From: an uncultured Roseburia sp.
Lineage (GTDB): Bacteria; Bacillota; Clostridia; Lachnospirales; Lachnospiraceae
Reading direction: 5' to 3'
Assembly (NCBI GenBank): GCA_947567625.1
Contig: CANONN010000017.1
Location: 1 to 61,355 of the forward strand
DNA length: 61,355 bases
The position numbers and the translations under genes are program-made. Under the pieces are notes generated by a model. It was not told the DNA's origin, searched no databases, and was given only the letters and a program-made list of their open reading frames with translations. Shown here piece after piece: positions 44,593 through 53,042 of this stretch (positions are counted from its first letter, which is position 1; each line of letters begins with the position of its first letter).

Positions 44593-46239
44593 TTGAGACT
44601 TGCCATTCTTTCCAATGTCAACCTGGACATGCTGTCAGGACTGTTAAAAAAAGAATATGAGGTGTTTTTGCCGGAAGGATACGGCGGCTGGGTGACCTAT
44701 GCCCTTGGGCGGCGCGAGGATATGGCGGCGTTTGGCGCGGATTGTATTTTTCTGCTGTTAGACGGCGCCGCGCTGATGCGGGGGCTGTCAGAGGGGGAGT
44801 ATGAGGAAGCGATGGACAAAACGCTGCAATATATCCGCGGGCTGGCGGACAACTATGAGCAGAGCCTGCTGTTTGTCTCCACGCTTGATTTTTTGCCGGA
44901 GCGCGTGGCGGCGGGCGATGCCGCGGACGCAGGACTTCTGGCGGCCGCGCTCTGGGAGCGAAAGCTTGCGGTGCTTTTGGCGGAAAATTTGCGCATCCAC
45001 CGCTTTCCGCTCAGGGAGCTAATCGCCGGCTGCGGCAGGAGCCGCTTCTATTCCCGAAAGTTTTGGTATATGGGTTCGATTCCTTACGATATGCAGGGGC
45101 TGCACCTCTTGGCGGAGGAGATTGGCAAATGTCTTTCCAGGGTCAAACGGGCGCGCTGCAAGGTGCTGGTGACCGATCTCGACAATACGCTCTGGGGCGG
45201 TGTGATCGGGGAGGACGGCGTAGAGGGGATTGTGCTGGATGGCGCCCACCAGGGAGCCGTCTATCAGGACGCCCAGAGACAGCTTCTGCGCATGAAAGAG
45301 CAGGGGGTGCTTTTGGCGGTCGCCTCTAAAAATAACAGAGAGGATGTCTGCGCCGCGTTTGCTCACCCGCAGATGCTTTTAAAAGAGGAAGATTTTGCCG
45401 TGATATCCTGTAATTGGGAGCCGAAAGCTGAAAATATCGCGAAGATGGCAAATGAGCTAAACCTTGGATTGGACGCTTTTGTTTTTCTGGATGACAATGA
45501 GGCCGAACGGGAGGCGGTGCGCATCGCGCTTCCGCAGGTAAATATAGCGGGATTTCCGACGGATATGACGGGATATGCCGATTTTCTCGCAGAGCTCTAT
45601 GAGACTTACTTCTTTCAGTGGCGCACGACCGGAGAAGACCGGGAAAAGACCGGCCAGTACCGGGCGGAGCGTATGCGAAAGGAGCAAAAGGAGGCCGCGG
45701 TCTCCTACGAGGATTACCTGCGGTCACTGGGGACCAAGATTCGCATTGCGGAAGTGACGGAACCGCTGAAGGAGCGCGCGTTACAACTGATGAATAAGAC
45801 CAATCAATTTAATACGCAGACGCTGCGCATGGAAGCGCCCGAGCTGGAAGCATATTTAAAGAGCGGCGGCAGGCTGCTGCTGGCGGAGGTTGCCGATCGA
45901 TACGGCAGCAGCGGCTGGACGGCGGAGTTTTTGTATCACAGGGAAGACGATACGGTGACGGTCGATAATTTTTTGATGAGCTGCCGGATTATGGGCAGGC
46001 AAATTGAGCACGCCATCGTAGACGATATCTTGCAGCGCCTGCGCGGACAGGGCGTGCGGGCAGTACAGGCGTTCTATAAGCGGACGGCGAAAAATAAGCC
46101 GGTGGAACAATTGTGGCAGCAGTTTGGGTTTGCTCAGACAAACGCGACGGAGGACGGCGCGAGCTTTGTGTTGAAGCTGGCGGACTACAAAGCGCCGCCG
46201 CAGACAGGAATCCACAGTGTGATATGGGAGGCAGTGTGA
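44593..46239 (+). CDS. FkbH-like HAD-domain acyl-loading protein
   Basis: A 548-residue protein of the FkbH family, which dephosphorylates 1,3-bisphosphoglycerate and loads the glyceryl unit on an ACP. N-terminal ~170 residues are an SGNH-like part. A HAD core with VLVTDLDNTLWGGVIGEDG (nucleophile Asp ~194) follows, with DAFVFLDDNEAER as the acid motif. The C-terminal GNAT-like domain (~375-535) begins near LQLMNKTNQFNTQTLRM and includes DNFLMSCRIMGRQIEHAI, all typical of FkbH. Start TTG with GGAGG upstream. It forms a module with the preceding ACP and the following left-handed-beta-helix acyltransferase. The final acyl product could differ from glyceryl. Confidence 0.9.
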   Translation: MRLAILSNVNLDMLSGLLKKEYEVFLPEGYGGWVTYALGRREDMAAFGADCIFLLLDGAALMRGLSEGEYEEAMDKTLQYIRGLADNYEQSLLFVSTLDFLPERVAAGDAADAGLLAAALWERKLAVLLAENLRIHRFPLRELIAGCGRSRFYSRKFWYMGSIPYDMQGLHLLAEEIGKCLSRVKRARCKVLVTDLDNTLWGGVIGEDGVEGIVLDGAHQGAVYQDAQRQLLRMKEQGVLLAVASKNNREDVCAAFAHPQMLLKEEDFAVISCNWEPKAENIAKMANELNLGLDAFVFLDDNEAEREAVRIALPQVNIAGFPTDMTGYADFLAELYETYFFQWRTTGEDREKTGQYRAERMRKEQKEAAVSYEDYLRSLGTKIRIAEVTEPLKERALQLMNKTNQFNTQTLRMEAPELEAYLKSGGRLLLAEVADRYGSSGWTAEFLYHREDDTVTVDNFLMSCRIMGRQIEHAIVDDILQRLRGQGVRAVQAFYKRTAKNKPVEQLWQQFGFAQTNATEDGASFVLKLADYKAPPQTGIHSVIWEAV

Positions 46240-46391
46240 GAAGAACTTCTAGAGCTCGCAGCAGAGGCTGCTTCGCTAAGAAGTTCTAAACTTGCTTTGC
46301 AAGTTTTTCTCACACCAGAGAATCCCAAAAGCACGCCATGCATGGCGTTGGATTCTCCGTGCAGATTTGATATTCCGCAGAAGCGGAATTA
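46234..46391 (+). repeat. Hairpin-dense intergenic element
   Basis: The 163-base gap holds stacked stems. The outer pair gtgtgagaa (46234-46242) with ttctcacac (46307-46315) encloses agaacttct/agaagttct (46242-46250, 46279-46287) and aaacttgc/gcaagttt (46288-46306). Then come gagaatcc/ggattctc (46318-46325, 46350-46357) with inner acgccatgcatggcgt, and ttccgc/gcggaa (46373-46388). It resembles the 33129 and 51765 elements in the gtgtga...tcacac outer pair. It overlaps the FkbH stop codon and ends at the next ribosome site. Confidence 0.7.
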
Positions 46392-46402
46392 GGGAGGTTA
46401 GG

Positions 46403-46969
46403 ATGACAAGTTTTTACAGTGAAGAAGAATTAAGAGAGATCGGCTTTGCCCGCCTGGGGCATGATGTGAGGATCAGCCGCAAGGCGAGCATCTATGGCGC
46501 GTCTTCCATCGCGATCGGCAGCCACGTCAGAATCGACGATTTTTGTGTGCTGAGCGGCAATATCACGATCGGAAACTATGTTCACATCGCGGTTATGACG
46601 GCGCTGTTTGGCGGCACGGCGGGGATTACGTTTGAGGATTATACGGCCATCTCCTCCCGCTGCGCGGTGTATGCCGCGAGCGACGATTATTCGGGGGAGT
46701 ATATGACAAACCCGACGGTCCCGTCGGAATATACGCATGTCTTGGAGGCGCCGGTGCTGATAAAAAAACACGCGATCATCGGCACGGGCTCGACGGTCAT
46801 GCAGGGCGTGACTTTAGCGGAGGGGACAGCGCTCGGCGCGATGACCTTTGCCACGAAAGACACAAAGCCGTGGGGCATCTACATGGGCTTTCAGTGTGTG
46901 CGGGTCAAAGACCGCAGTAAAAAACTTTTGGATATCGATCTGTCGGAGCTTGAAAGGGATGTGAATTAG
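46403..46969 (+). CDS. Left-handed beta-helix acyltransferase
   Basis: 188 residues from the ATG at 46403 (GGGAGG upstream; an in-frame upstream start at 46292 would cross the hairpins). It has hexapeptide-repeat triplets (ISRKASIYGASSIAIGSHVRIDDFCVLSG, VHIAVMTALFGG) and the WbbJ/LacA acetyltransferase-like tail with HAIIGTGSTVMQGVTLAEGTALGAMTF. Catalytic His is probably in the KKHAIIGTGS segment. Members normally use acetyl-CoA; beside the ACP-FkbH pair it is the best candidate to move the ACP-bound acyl group onto a sugar, which is inference. Confidence 0.88.
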   Translation: MTSFYSEEELREIGFARLGHDVRISRKASIYGASSIAIGSHVRIDDFCVLSGNITIGNYVHIAVMTALFGGTAGITFEDYTAISSRCAVYAASDDYSGEYMTNPTVPSEYTHVLEAPVLIKKHAIIGTGSTVMQGVTLAEGTALGAMTFATKDTKPWGIYMGFQCVRVKDRSKKLLDIDLSELERDVN

Positions 46970-46981
46970 GGGGAGCGGAAG

Positions 46982-47920
46982 ATGGGAAGTATCAGCTTTG
47001 TGATTTTAAATTATAAAATATGGCAGGAATCCGTCGCCTGCGCGGAGTCGATTTTGCAGACACAGACGTATGGCAACTACAGCATCGTGATTGTCGATAA
47101 CGGTTCGGGAAACGACAGTGCAGAGCGGCTTCGGGCGCACTTTGCACAGGAAAAGAGAGTGTCTGTCGTGGCGTCGGAAGAAAATCTTGGCTTTGCCAGG
47201 GGCAATAATCTGGGCATTGCCTACGCGAGAGATCAGTTCGACCCGGATTTTATTGTCGTGGCAAACAGCGATATCATTTTTGAACAGCCGGATTACTGTG
47301 AAGAGCTGGTAAATATCTACAAGCGCAAGCGTTATGATATCCTGGGCGGCGATATCGTCGACGCCGGGCGGATGAAGCATTTAAACCCGGTGGCGCGGGA
47401 GCGCAGCTATAGCCTGTCCTATATGAGAAAGCAAGTGCTGGTTTCGTGGGCAAAGAGCGTGATCTTTCGTCTGATTCGCCTGTTACACTTAAAGAAAGCG
47501 GTCGCTGGCCACTACGGGCTTACGGCGGACGAGAACGGAATCTATACGGCGGACGGCAGCAAAAATCTGACGACCCGGGAAGTGGCCGGCAGGTCGGTGG
47601 CGGCGGACGAGCGCATGGAGCACCAGCTTCCCGGCGTACTGCTGCACGGGTGCTGCCTGATCTTTTCCAGGGATTTTTTCAAGGGACAGCAGGGATTTTA
47701 TGATAAGACTTTTTTATATGCGGAGGAGGAGATTCTCTATTATCTGGCGTTAAAAAAGAATCAGACGGTGCTCTATTCTCCCAAAATCGTCTGTGTGCAC
47801 AAGGAGGGGGTCTCCACAAAGGCTTTAAAAAAGGATTTTTTCGACGCCAAAATATTTTACTTTTCCCATATCACACATTCTTACCGGATTTTTTTGGAGT
47901 TGATGAAGGAGTATGAATAA
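46982..47920 (+). CDS. Glycosyltransferase family 2
   Basis: The 312 residues begin MGSISFVILNYKIWQESVACAESIL. It has SIVIVDNGSGNDSAERL, ENLGFARGNNLGIAYA, VVANSDIIFEQPDY and the acceptor-side LPGVLLHGCCLIFSRDFF with ETL-like YAEEEILYYLALKKN. This is rhamnosyltransferase-like GT2 (dTDP-rhamnose donor likely but unproven). It overlaps the flippase gene by 8 bases. Confidence 0.92.
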   Translation: MGSISFVILNYKIWQESVACAESILQTQTYGNYSIVIVDNGSGNDSAERLRAHFAQEKRVSVVASEENLGFARGNNLGIAYARDQFDPDFIVVANSDIIFEQPDYCEELVNIYKRKRYDILGGDIVDAGRMKHLNPVARERSYSLSYMRKQVLVSWAKSVIFRLIRLLHLKKAVAGHYGLTADENGIYTADGSKNLTTREVAGRSVAADERMEHQLPGVLLHGCCLIFSRDFFKGQQGFYDKTFLYAEEEILYYLALKKNQTVLYSPKIVCVHKEGVSTKALKKDFFDAKIFYFSHITHSYRIFLELMKEYE

Positions 47921-49409
47921 TCGCAGGAGAGGAATGGTCAACATTGCTGCCGGAACGATTTCCCAGCTCGTGATTATACTGCTGGGGCTGTTGCTGCCCC
48001 GGCTTTTTTTGGTGCGCTTCGGTTCGGAGACAAACGGGTTTATCAATTCCATCACACAGTTTTTTTCGTATTTTACATTGTTTGAGGCGGGGGTTGGAAC
48101 GGCAACTCTACAGGCGCTCTACGGCCCTGCGGCGCGGGATGACAGGCAGCGGATAGCAGACATCCTGGCGGCGGCGTCGCGCTTTTACCACCGCACCGGT
48201 ATCTGCTATCTTGGAGCCGTCTGCCTGCTGGCGGTCGGTTATCCGCTGTTTGTCAGCGCCCAGGATATTTCGCCCGTCACGATGGCGCTTGTGATCTTGC
48301 TGCAGGGCTGCGGTGGTGCCATATCCTATCTGTTTCAGGGAAAGTATCTGATTCTTCTGCGCGCACAGGGGAAAAACTATCTGATCTCCCTGGTGGTGAC
48401 GACCGTGAATGTGGCGATCAGCGGCGGACGGATTTTAATGATGCTTTTGGGAGCGCCTCTGGTGGCGGTGCAGGCTTGTTTTTTTGTGGTACATGTGGCG
48501 CAGATGCTGTTCTACCAGTGGTATCTGAAAAAAAACTACGGCTGGCTGGCGATGAGGGCAGAGCCCGACTATGCGGCGATCGCCCAGAAGAATTCCGTGC
48601 TCGTCCACCAGTTTTCAACGTTAGTGTTTAACAACACCGACGTCATATTGCTGACGGTCCTTGGGGGCGATTTAAAGATTGTCAGTGTGTACACGATCTA
48701 CAATATGATCGTCAGTATGTGCCGTGTGCTGATCAATCAGATCAACGAGGGGGTGGCGTTCCGCCTGGGGCAGCTGTATCAGACGGACAGGGAGCGATAC
48801 AAAAGATACCACAATTATTTTGAGCTGTTTAATATAACGCTCGGTTTTTGCGTGTTTACGACCGCGTATGTATTGCTTGTTCCGTTTATCCGGCTCTACA
48901 CAGCGGGGGTGAACGATATCAATTATATTTTGCCGTATCTGCCGCTTTTGTTTGTGCTGGTGCAGCTGATTTCCTCCTCCAGACAGGCAGCCGCCTGTCT
49001 CATAGAGTTTGCGGGGCATTTCGAGAGCACCAAGCGGCGCTCCCTTATGGAGACGGGCATCAATCTGGCAGTCAGTATCGTGTTGATTCCGCGGTGGGGG
49101 ATTTACGGTGTGCTGGCCGGAACGATCGCGGCGCTTGCCTATCGCGCCAACGATATGGTGCTCTATACGCAAAAGCATATACTGGAGGAAAAGCCGTACC
49201 GCACATACCGCAGATGGGCCGTGCACTATCTGATCTTTTTTGCGGTCTGCCTGGTCACCGGGCGGCTGCAGCTTTGCGCGGCGTCCTACGGCAGATGGGT
49301 TCTTATGGCAATACCGGTCACGCTCGCGGTCGCGGCGTGTTATGCGGCGGCGAATCTGCTGACCGAGTATAAGACGCTAAAACAACTGTTTCATACATTA
49401 AAAAAATAG
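47913..49409 (+). CDS. Wzx-type polysaccharide flippase
   Basis: A 498-residue integral membrane protein with about twelve or more helices in the MATE/polysaccharide-transporter pattern: AAGTISQLVIILLGLLLPRLFLV, the second-helix FFSYFTLFEAGVGTATLQALYGP and a C-terminal LNLAVSIVLIPRWGIYGVLAGT-like segment. It should flip undecaprenyl-diphosphate repeat units to the outer side before Wzy polymerises them. Together with the Wzy-like, Wzz-like and initiating transferase genes it makes a full Wzx/Wzy pathway. Confidence 0.92.
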   Translation: MNNRRRGMVNIAAGTISQLVIILLGLLLPRLFLVRFGSETNGFINSITQFFSYFTLFEAGVGTATLQALYGPAARDDRQRIADILAAASRFYHRTGICYLGAVCLLAVGYPLFVSAQDISPVTMALVILLQGCGGAISYLFQGKYLILLRAQGKNYLISLVVTTVNVAISGGRILMMLLGAPLVAVQACFFVVHVAQMLFYQWYLKKNYGWLAMRAEPDYAAIAQKNSVLVHQFSTLVFNNTDVILLTVLGGDLKIVSVYTIYNMIVSMCRVLINQINEGVAFRLGQLYQTDRERYKRYHNYFELFNITLGFCVFTTAYVLLVPFIRLYTAGVNDINYILPYLPLLFVLVQLISSSRQAAACLIEFAGHFESTKRRSLMETGINLAVSIVLIPRWGIYGVLAGTIAALAYRANDMVLYTQKHILEEKPYRTYRRWAVHYLIFFAVCLVTGRLQLCAASYGRWVLMAIPVTLAVAACYAAANLLTEYKTLKQLFHTLKK

Positions 49410-49414
49410 CGGGG

Positions 49415-49484
49415 AATGTGAAGAAAATCACGAAACTTGAAAGTACCTCAAATGTGAATAAATCACGAAACTCGAAAGTATCTT
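49415..49484 (+). repeat. Two tandem ~35-bp direct repeats after wzx
   Basis: The core aaatcacgaaactYgaaagt recurs at 49425 and 49460, and each is preceded by aatgtgaa (49415 and 49451). The two copies differ at two core bases and by one small indel. They sit in the 137-base gap before the next GT2, with a purine-rich aaaggtatggttat (49531-49544) further on. Confidence 0.75.
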
Positions 49485-49546
49485 GTTCAGCGATTTCAAG
49501 CTTAACAATTCATTTTGTAGTACATTGGGAAAGGTATGGTTATTTC

Positions 49547-50584
49547 ATGGGAGAGTGTGAAGGCAAGATCAGCGTGATTGTTCCGGCCTACAACGCGGCG
49601 GAATATATTGAGGACTGTATTGGCAGTATTTTTCATCAGAATTTCATAAACATGGAGATAATAATAATAGAGGACGGTTCTTCGGACGGGACGCCTGCGG
49701 TCTGCGACAGGCTGGCAGCGCGGTATGATAAAGTCCGGCTCGTACACCAGAAAAATGCCGGCGCGGCAGCGGCGAGAAACCGGGGGCTTTTGATGGCTGA
49801 CGGGGAGTGGGTGATGTTTGTGGATGCCGACGATATGCTCTGTCAGGGGGCGCTCGCGTGTGCCTTGGACGCTGCCAAGCGTCTGCAGGCAGACCTGGTG
49901 CTTTTTAACATGCAGTATGAGTACGCCGGCGGCCGCGTCAAACAGGTCGTTCCGCTTGAGGGCGCCGAGCGCGTCTTTCGTCTGGACGCCGAGCGGGCCG
50001 CTCTGGAGGATATGATGCTGACGGAGCGGACGCCGCGGCGGGAGAGCTTTGTCAATATGACAGGCCCATACTGTAAGCTGATCAAAAAAGAATGTACGGC
50101 GGGCTGCCGGTTCCCGGAAGAGCTTAGCTCGGGGGAGGATGCCTGTTTTGTGTTTCAGGTGCTGCGAAACTGCGGGAGGATGGCATATCTGTCCGATATT
50201 TTTTATCGCCGCATCGTCCGGGAGGAATCCTTGTCCATGAAACAGGACGACGATTTCTGGCGGCGCAGGAGCGATTACGTCAACTGGGTACTGGATTATT
50301 TCGGGCGGCAGGCGGAAGAAAGAGAGGAGGCATTGAATTATTTCCGCTATCAGAACGAACAGCTGGTAATCTGGCATTATTTTATGCGTGGCAGCAGGCT
50401 TACCTATCGCCAAAAGCGGGCCGCGGTGTCCGCCTACGGACAGAGAGTGAAAGGAAAAACAGATTACAAGAATTTAGAAGCCGATCATAAAGTTTATCTT
50501 TTTTTCATAAAATATCGCGTATTTTGGGCGCTTGACCTGTTGAATCGTGTTAAAAATGTAGTAAAATATTTAAAACGCATCTAA
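49547..50584 (+). CDS. Glycosyltransferase family 2
   Basis: 345 residues from the ATG at 49547 (MGECEGKISVIVPAYNAAEY; AAAGG 12 bases upstream). It carries IIIIEDGSSDGTPAVCDRLA, NAGAAAARNRGLLMADGEWVMFVDADDML (DXD) and the base region PEELSSGEDACFVFQVLRN. The C-terminal ~100 residues are basic and probably amphipathic. This is the WcaA-like branch. A longer in-frame extension upstream exists but lies over the direct repeats, so it was not used. Confidence 0.93.
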   Translation: MGECEGKISVIVPAYNAAEYIEDCIGSIFHQNFINMEIIIIEDGSSDGTPAVCDRLAARYDKVRLVHQKNAGAAAARNRGLLMADGEWVMFVDADDMLCQGALACALDAAKRLQADLVLFNMQYEYAGGRVKQVVPLEGAERVFRLDAERAALEDMMLTERTPRRESFVNMTGPYCKLIKKECTAGCRFPEELSSGEDACFVFQVLRNCGRMAYLSDIFYRRIVREESLSMKQDDDFWRRRSDYVNWVLDYFGRQAEEREEALNYFRYQNEQLVIWHYFMRGSRLTYRQKRAAVSAYGQRVKGKTDYKNLEADHKVYLFFIKYRVFWALDLLNRVKNVVKYLKRI

Positions 50585-50597
50585 AGTATGCTATAAT
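50570..50597 (+). promoter_or_regulatory. Extended -10 promoter upstream of the acyltransferase gene
   Basis: TTAAAA (50570-50575), a 16-base spacer and TATAAT at 50592-50597, with TG at 50589-50590 giving an extended -10. It overlaps the end of the GT2 gene and is 102 bases before the acyltransferase start. The leader then contains two hairpins (50613-50630 and 50640-50666). Confidence 0.6.
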
Positions 50598-50698
50598 GTC
50601 AAAAAACATGCTATGCGCCAAAGCGCGCATCCGAAGCCAGATGCAATGTGCAAAGCACATGGCATCATGCCGGCAGTATGAGAGAAAGATTAAAATAC

Positions 50699-51748
50699 AT
50701 GAGTTTAATGGAAAGCGGCCGATCAAAAAAGATCGACGATCTCAAAGCAATCGCGATGATTCTTGTTGTACTTGGACATGCGTTCAGCTATTATGAACAG
50801 ACAAACGGTTTGGGCGGCATATGGTATCTGTGCAAGGAAGTCATCTATGCCGTCCATGTGCCGCTGTTTTTTGTGATCGCGGGATATCTGTGCCGTCCCA
50901 GAGCGGTGAAAGGGTATCTGTGGAGCAAGGTGTGCCGCATTTTGATACCTTTTTATCTGTTTGCGCTTTTGAAAGTGATGTACACCTGGCTGTTCTCTGT
51001 GGAGTTTTCCCACACCGGAGGGTTTTGGAGCGATATCGCGGAAGTTTTTTACGCGGGCTCTGTCTATTGGTTTTGCTATGCCCTGTTTGTCCTGTATCTG
51101 ATCGCGCCTTTGCTGTGGAAGCGAAAGTCTTCTACGCTGCTTGCGATTGTCGTCGTCCTCATTATCGCCAATACGGTGCGCGATTATTTCGGTATCAGGG
51201 TTACAAGTTTTCTTCAGATGAATACGGCGAGATATTATAGTATTTATTTTATAGCCGGCATGTGTATGAACCGCAGGGAGATCGGTGAAAAGGTCACGCG
51301 CATCATTGCCGGAAAGCGGGCGGTTGTGCTCGCGGCCCTGGCGGCGGCCGCCATGTTATGGATAGACTTGTCCGGGTTTGGCGTGGCTGTATTTCGCGTG
51401 ATCGAGGCATTTTCGCTGATGATACCGCTCTACCGCATCTTAGCCGCACGCGAGCGGTGCACGGCGTCCCAAAAAGCTGGCGCCTTTTACCGATTGATGC
51501 GGTTGACAGACAAGACGTTTGAGACCATCGCCCGGTATACGTTACAGATCATGTTGTTTGACAGCTTTTTTAAGGTGGTATTGTTCCAAATATTTGGCAG
51601 GACGACCGGTATCAACATAGGCATACTGTTTGTCATCACCGCGCTGAATATAGGTATGGCAGTGGTCTGCTGTAAGGTTATAGAGCGGATTCCGTATGTC
51701 CATTTTTTGTTTGGCCTGCAATTGTCTCGTAAAACCGGCAGGTCGTGA
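50699..51748 (+). CDS. Acyltransferase family 3 membrane protein (OafA-like)
   Basis: About 349 residues from ATG 50699 (ATG 50678 is an alternative), with ten or so helices. The first carries the signature KIDDLKAIAMILVVLGHAFSYY, followed by VHVPLFFVIAGYLC, and the YYSIYFIAGMCM segment lies further on. These are typical of AT-3 enzymes that O-acetylate surface polysaccharides from the cytoplasm. The cluster therefore holds two acyl modifiers, this one and the beta-helix enzyme. It has its own promoter region, so it may form a separate transcript with the PPC gene. Confidence 0.9.
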   Translation: MSLMESGRSKKIDDLKAIAMILVVLGHAFSYYEQTNGLGGIWYLCKEVIYAVHVPLFFVIAGYLCRPRAVKGYLWSKVCRILIPFYLFALLKVMYTWLFSVEFSHTGGFWSDIAEVFYAGSVYWFCYALFVLYLIAPLLWKRKSSTLLAIVVVLIIANTVRDYFGIRVTSFLQMNTARYYSIYFIAGMCMNRREIGEKVTRIIAGKRAVVLAALAAAAMLWIDLSGFGVAVFRVIEAFSLMIPLYRILAARERCTASQKAGAFYRLMRLTDKTFETIARYTLQIMLFDSFFKVVLFQIFGRTTGINIGILFVITALNIGMAVVCCKVIERIPYVHFLFGLQLSRKTGRS

Positions 51749-51764
51749 GAAAGGTATGGTTATT

Positions 51765-51861
51765 CGTGTGAAAAATACACTTTTCACACGGCGATTTGTG
51801 TCTGCGCGCTGCAAAGCCATAATGGCTTACACAAAGTCGCTTATGCGCAAAAGCAGCGCAG
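51765..51861. repeat. Dispersed hairpin repeat, copy 3
   Basis: Arms cgtgtgaaaa (51765-51774) and ttttcacacg (51781-51790) form a perfect hairpin. A second stem (gcgatttgtgt at 51791-51801 with acacaaagtcgc at 51829-51840) encloses aagccat/atggctt. Bases 51785-51806 match copy 1 at 19 of 22. It lies between the acyltransferase stop and the PPC gene. Confidence 0.6.
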
Positions 51862-51876
51862 AAATGAGGATTTATT

Positions 51877-53019
51877 ATGAAGAAAAGAACGCGTATGGCC
51901 TGCCTCATTCTGGCGGCAGCATTATTTGCGGGAGCAGCCGTGCCTGCGCAGGCGGCCCAGGAGGGAAACGGCGCGCCGTGGCCGATTCCGGGGATTGGGG
52001 ATGACATCAATCCGGGTGATCTGCCGAATATCATTTCCCCGGGAAACGGGAGCGGAGGAAATACAGGCGGCAACGGGAATATACAGAGCGAAAAAGAGCC
52101 GAACGATGATATTGCCACAGCCAACGCCATTGGGCTGGGGAAACCGATCGTTGGTTCCACGCACAGCGAGGGCGAAGTGGATATTTTTAAATTCACTTTA
52201 AAAAAGGCTGTGTATGTGAATGTCAGTATGGAATATACCGCCACAAATACGGGAGCAAATCTCTGGTTTGCTTATATCAGGGACTCGAGAGGTAAAGTCA
52301 TGAATAAGACGCTGGACAATCTTTTTGCCACGGATACCGACGGGTATGCGCAGTCCGGCCAGATCAAGCTGAAAAAAGGCACCTACTATGTGACGGTGGT
52401 GGGATATGCGCTGGCCTACGGCAGGAATTATACGCTGTGCGTCAATGAGATCAAGGCCAAAAAGCCGGAATTATCCGGTGTCGCGGCGAGCGGATACCGC
52501 GCCGTTGACGTCTCTTGGAAGCCGGTGCCGGGTGCCTATGCTTATTATGTTTACCGCAGTACGACAAAAAAAGGAAACTATAAAAAGGTTGCCACGCAAA
52601 AGGGAACGCTTAGCACCGCCTGGACCGACAAAAAAGTGCAGACGGGGAAAACCTATTATTATAAAGTGAAATCGGTCGTCAAGACTGCAAAGAAGACGGT
52701 CAGCCCTGCCTCAAAAGTCTTGGCGGCAAAGCCGATGCCGCAGGCGCCGTATGTATTGCCGGAGGCCGGAAAAAAGAGGGTGGACTTGCGGTGGTTGCGC
52801 GTGGAGGGGGCAAACGGTTATGAGGTTTACCGGAGTACGACGGCAAACGGCGCCTACAAAAAGGTAAAAACGGTCAAAAAGGGAAGCTCCACGGCTTATA
52901 CGGATACAAAAGTGAAAAAGGGCACAACCTATTATTATAAGGTCCGCGCATACGCTAAGGTGAAAAAGAAGAACGTGTACAGTGACTATTCTGCTGTGGT
53001 TTCCGCCAGGCCGGAATAA
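51877..53019 (+). CDS. Secreted PPC and fibronectin type III domain protein
   Basis: 380 residues. The Sec signal peptide MKKRTRMACLILAAALFAGAA...AQA is cleaved near residue 26. A Gly/Asn/Pro linker (~27-68) follows, then a PPC domain (~70-190) with EPNDDIATANAI, GEVDIFKFTL and GTYYVTVVGYA. Two Fn3-like repeats (~195-285 and ~290-380) share VDVSWKPVPGAYAYYVYRST / VDLRWLRVEGANGYEVYRST. No LPXTG or other sorting signal is present, and the mature part is very basic, so it may bind anionic wall polymers (inference). It lies inside a glycan locus and opens the third block. Confidence 0.88.
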   Translation: MKKRTRMACLILAAALFAGAAVPAQAAQEGNGAPWPIPGIGDDINPGDLPNIISPGNGSGGNTGGNGNIQSEKEPNDDIATANAIGLGKPIVGSTHSEGEVDIFKFTLKKAVYVNVSMEYTATNTGANLWFAYIRDSRGKVMNKTLDNLFATDTDGYAQSGQIKLKKGTYYVTVVGYALAYGRNYTLCVNEIKAKKPELSGVAASGYRAVDVSWKPVPGAYAYYVYRSTTKKGNYKKVATQKGTLSTAWTDKKVQTGKTYYYKVKSVVKTAKKTVSPASKVLAAKPMPQAPYVLPEAGKKRVDLRWLRVEGANGYEVYRSTTANGAYKKVKTVKKGSSTAYTDTKVKKGTTYYYKVRAYAKVKKKNVYSDYSAVVSARPE

Positions 53020-53042
53020 TCGCGGCAGAGAGGATTTGACTT

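Noticed and set aside
51696-52004. A 102-codon open frame across the acyltransferase end and the PPC start
   Set aside because: It overlaps two convincing genes in another frame and crosses the hairpin repeat; the PPC gene has a clear signal peptide from ATG 51877.
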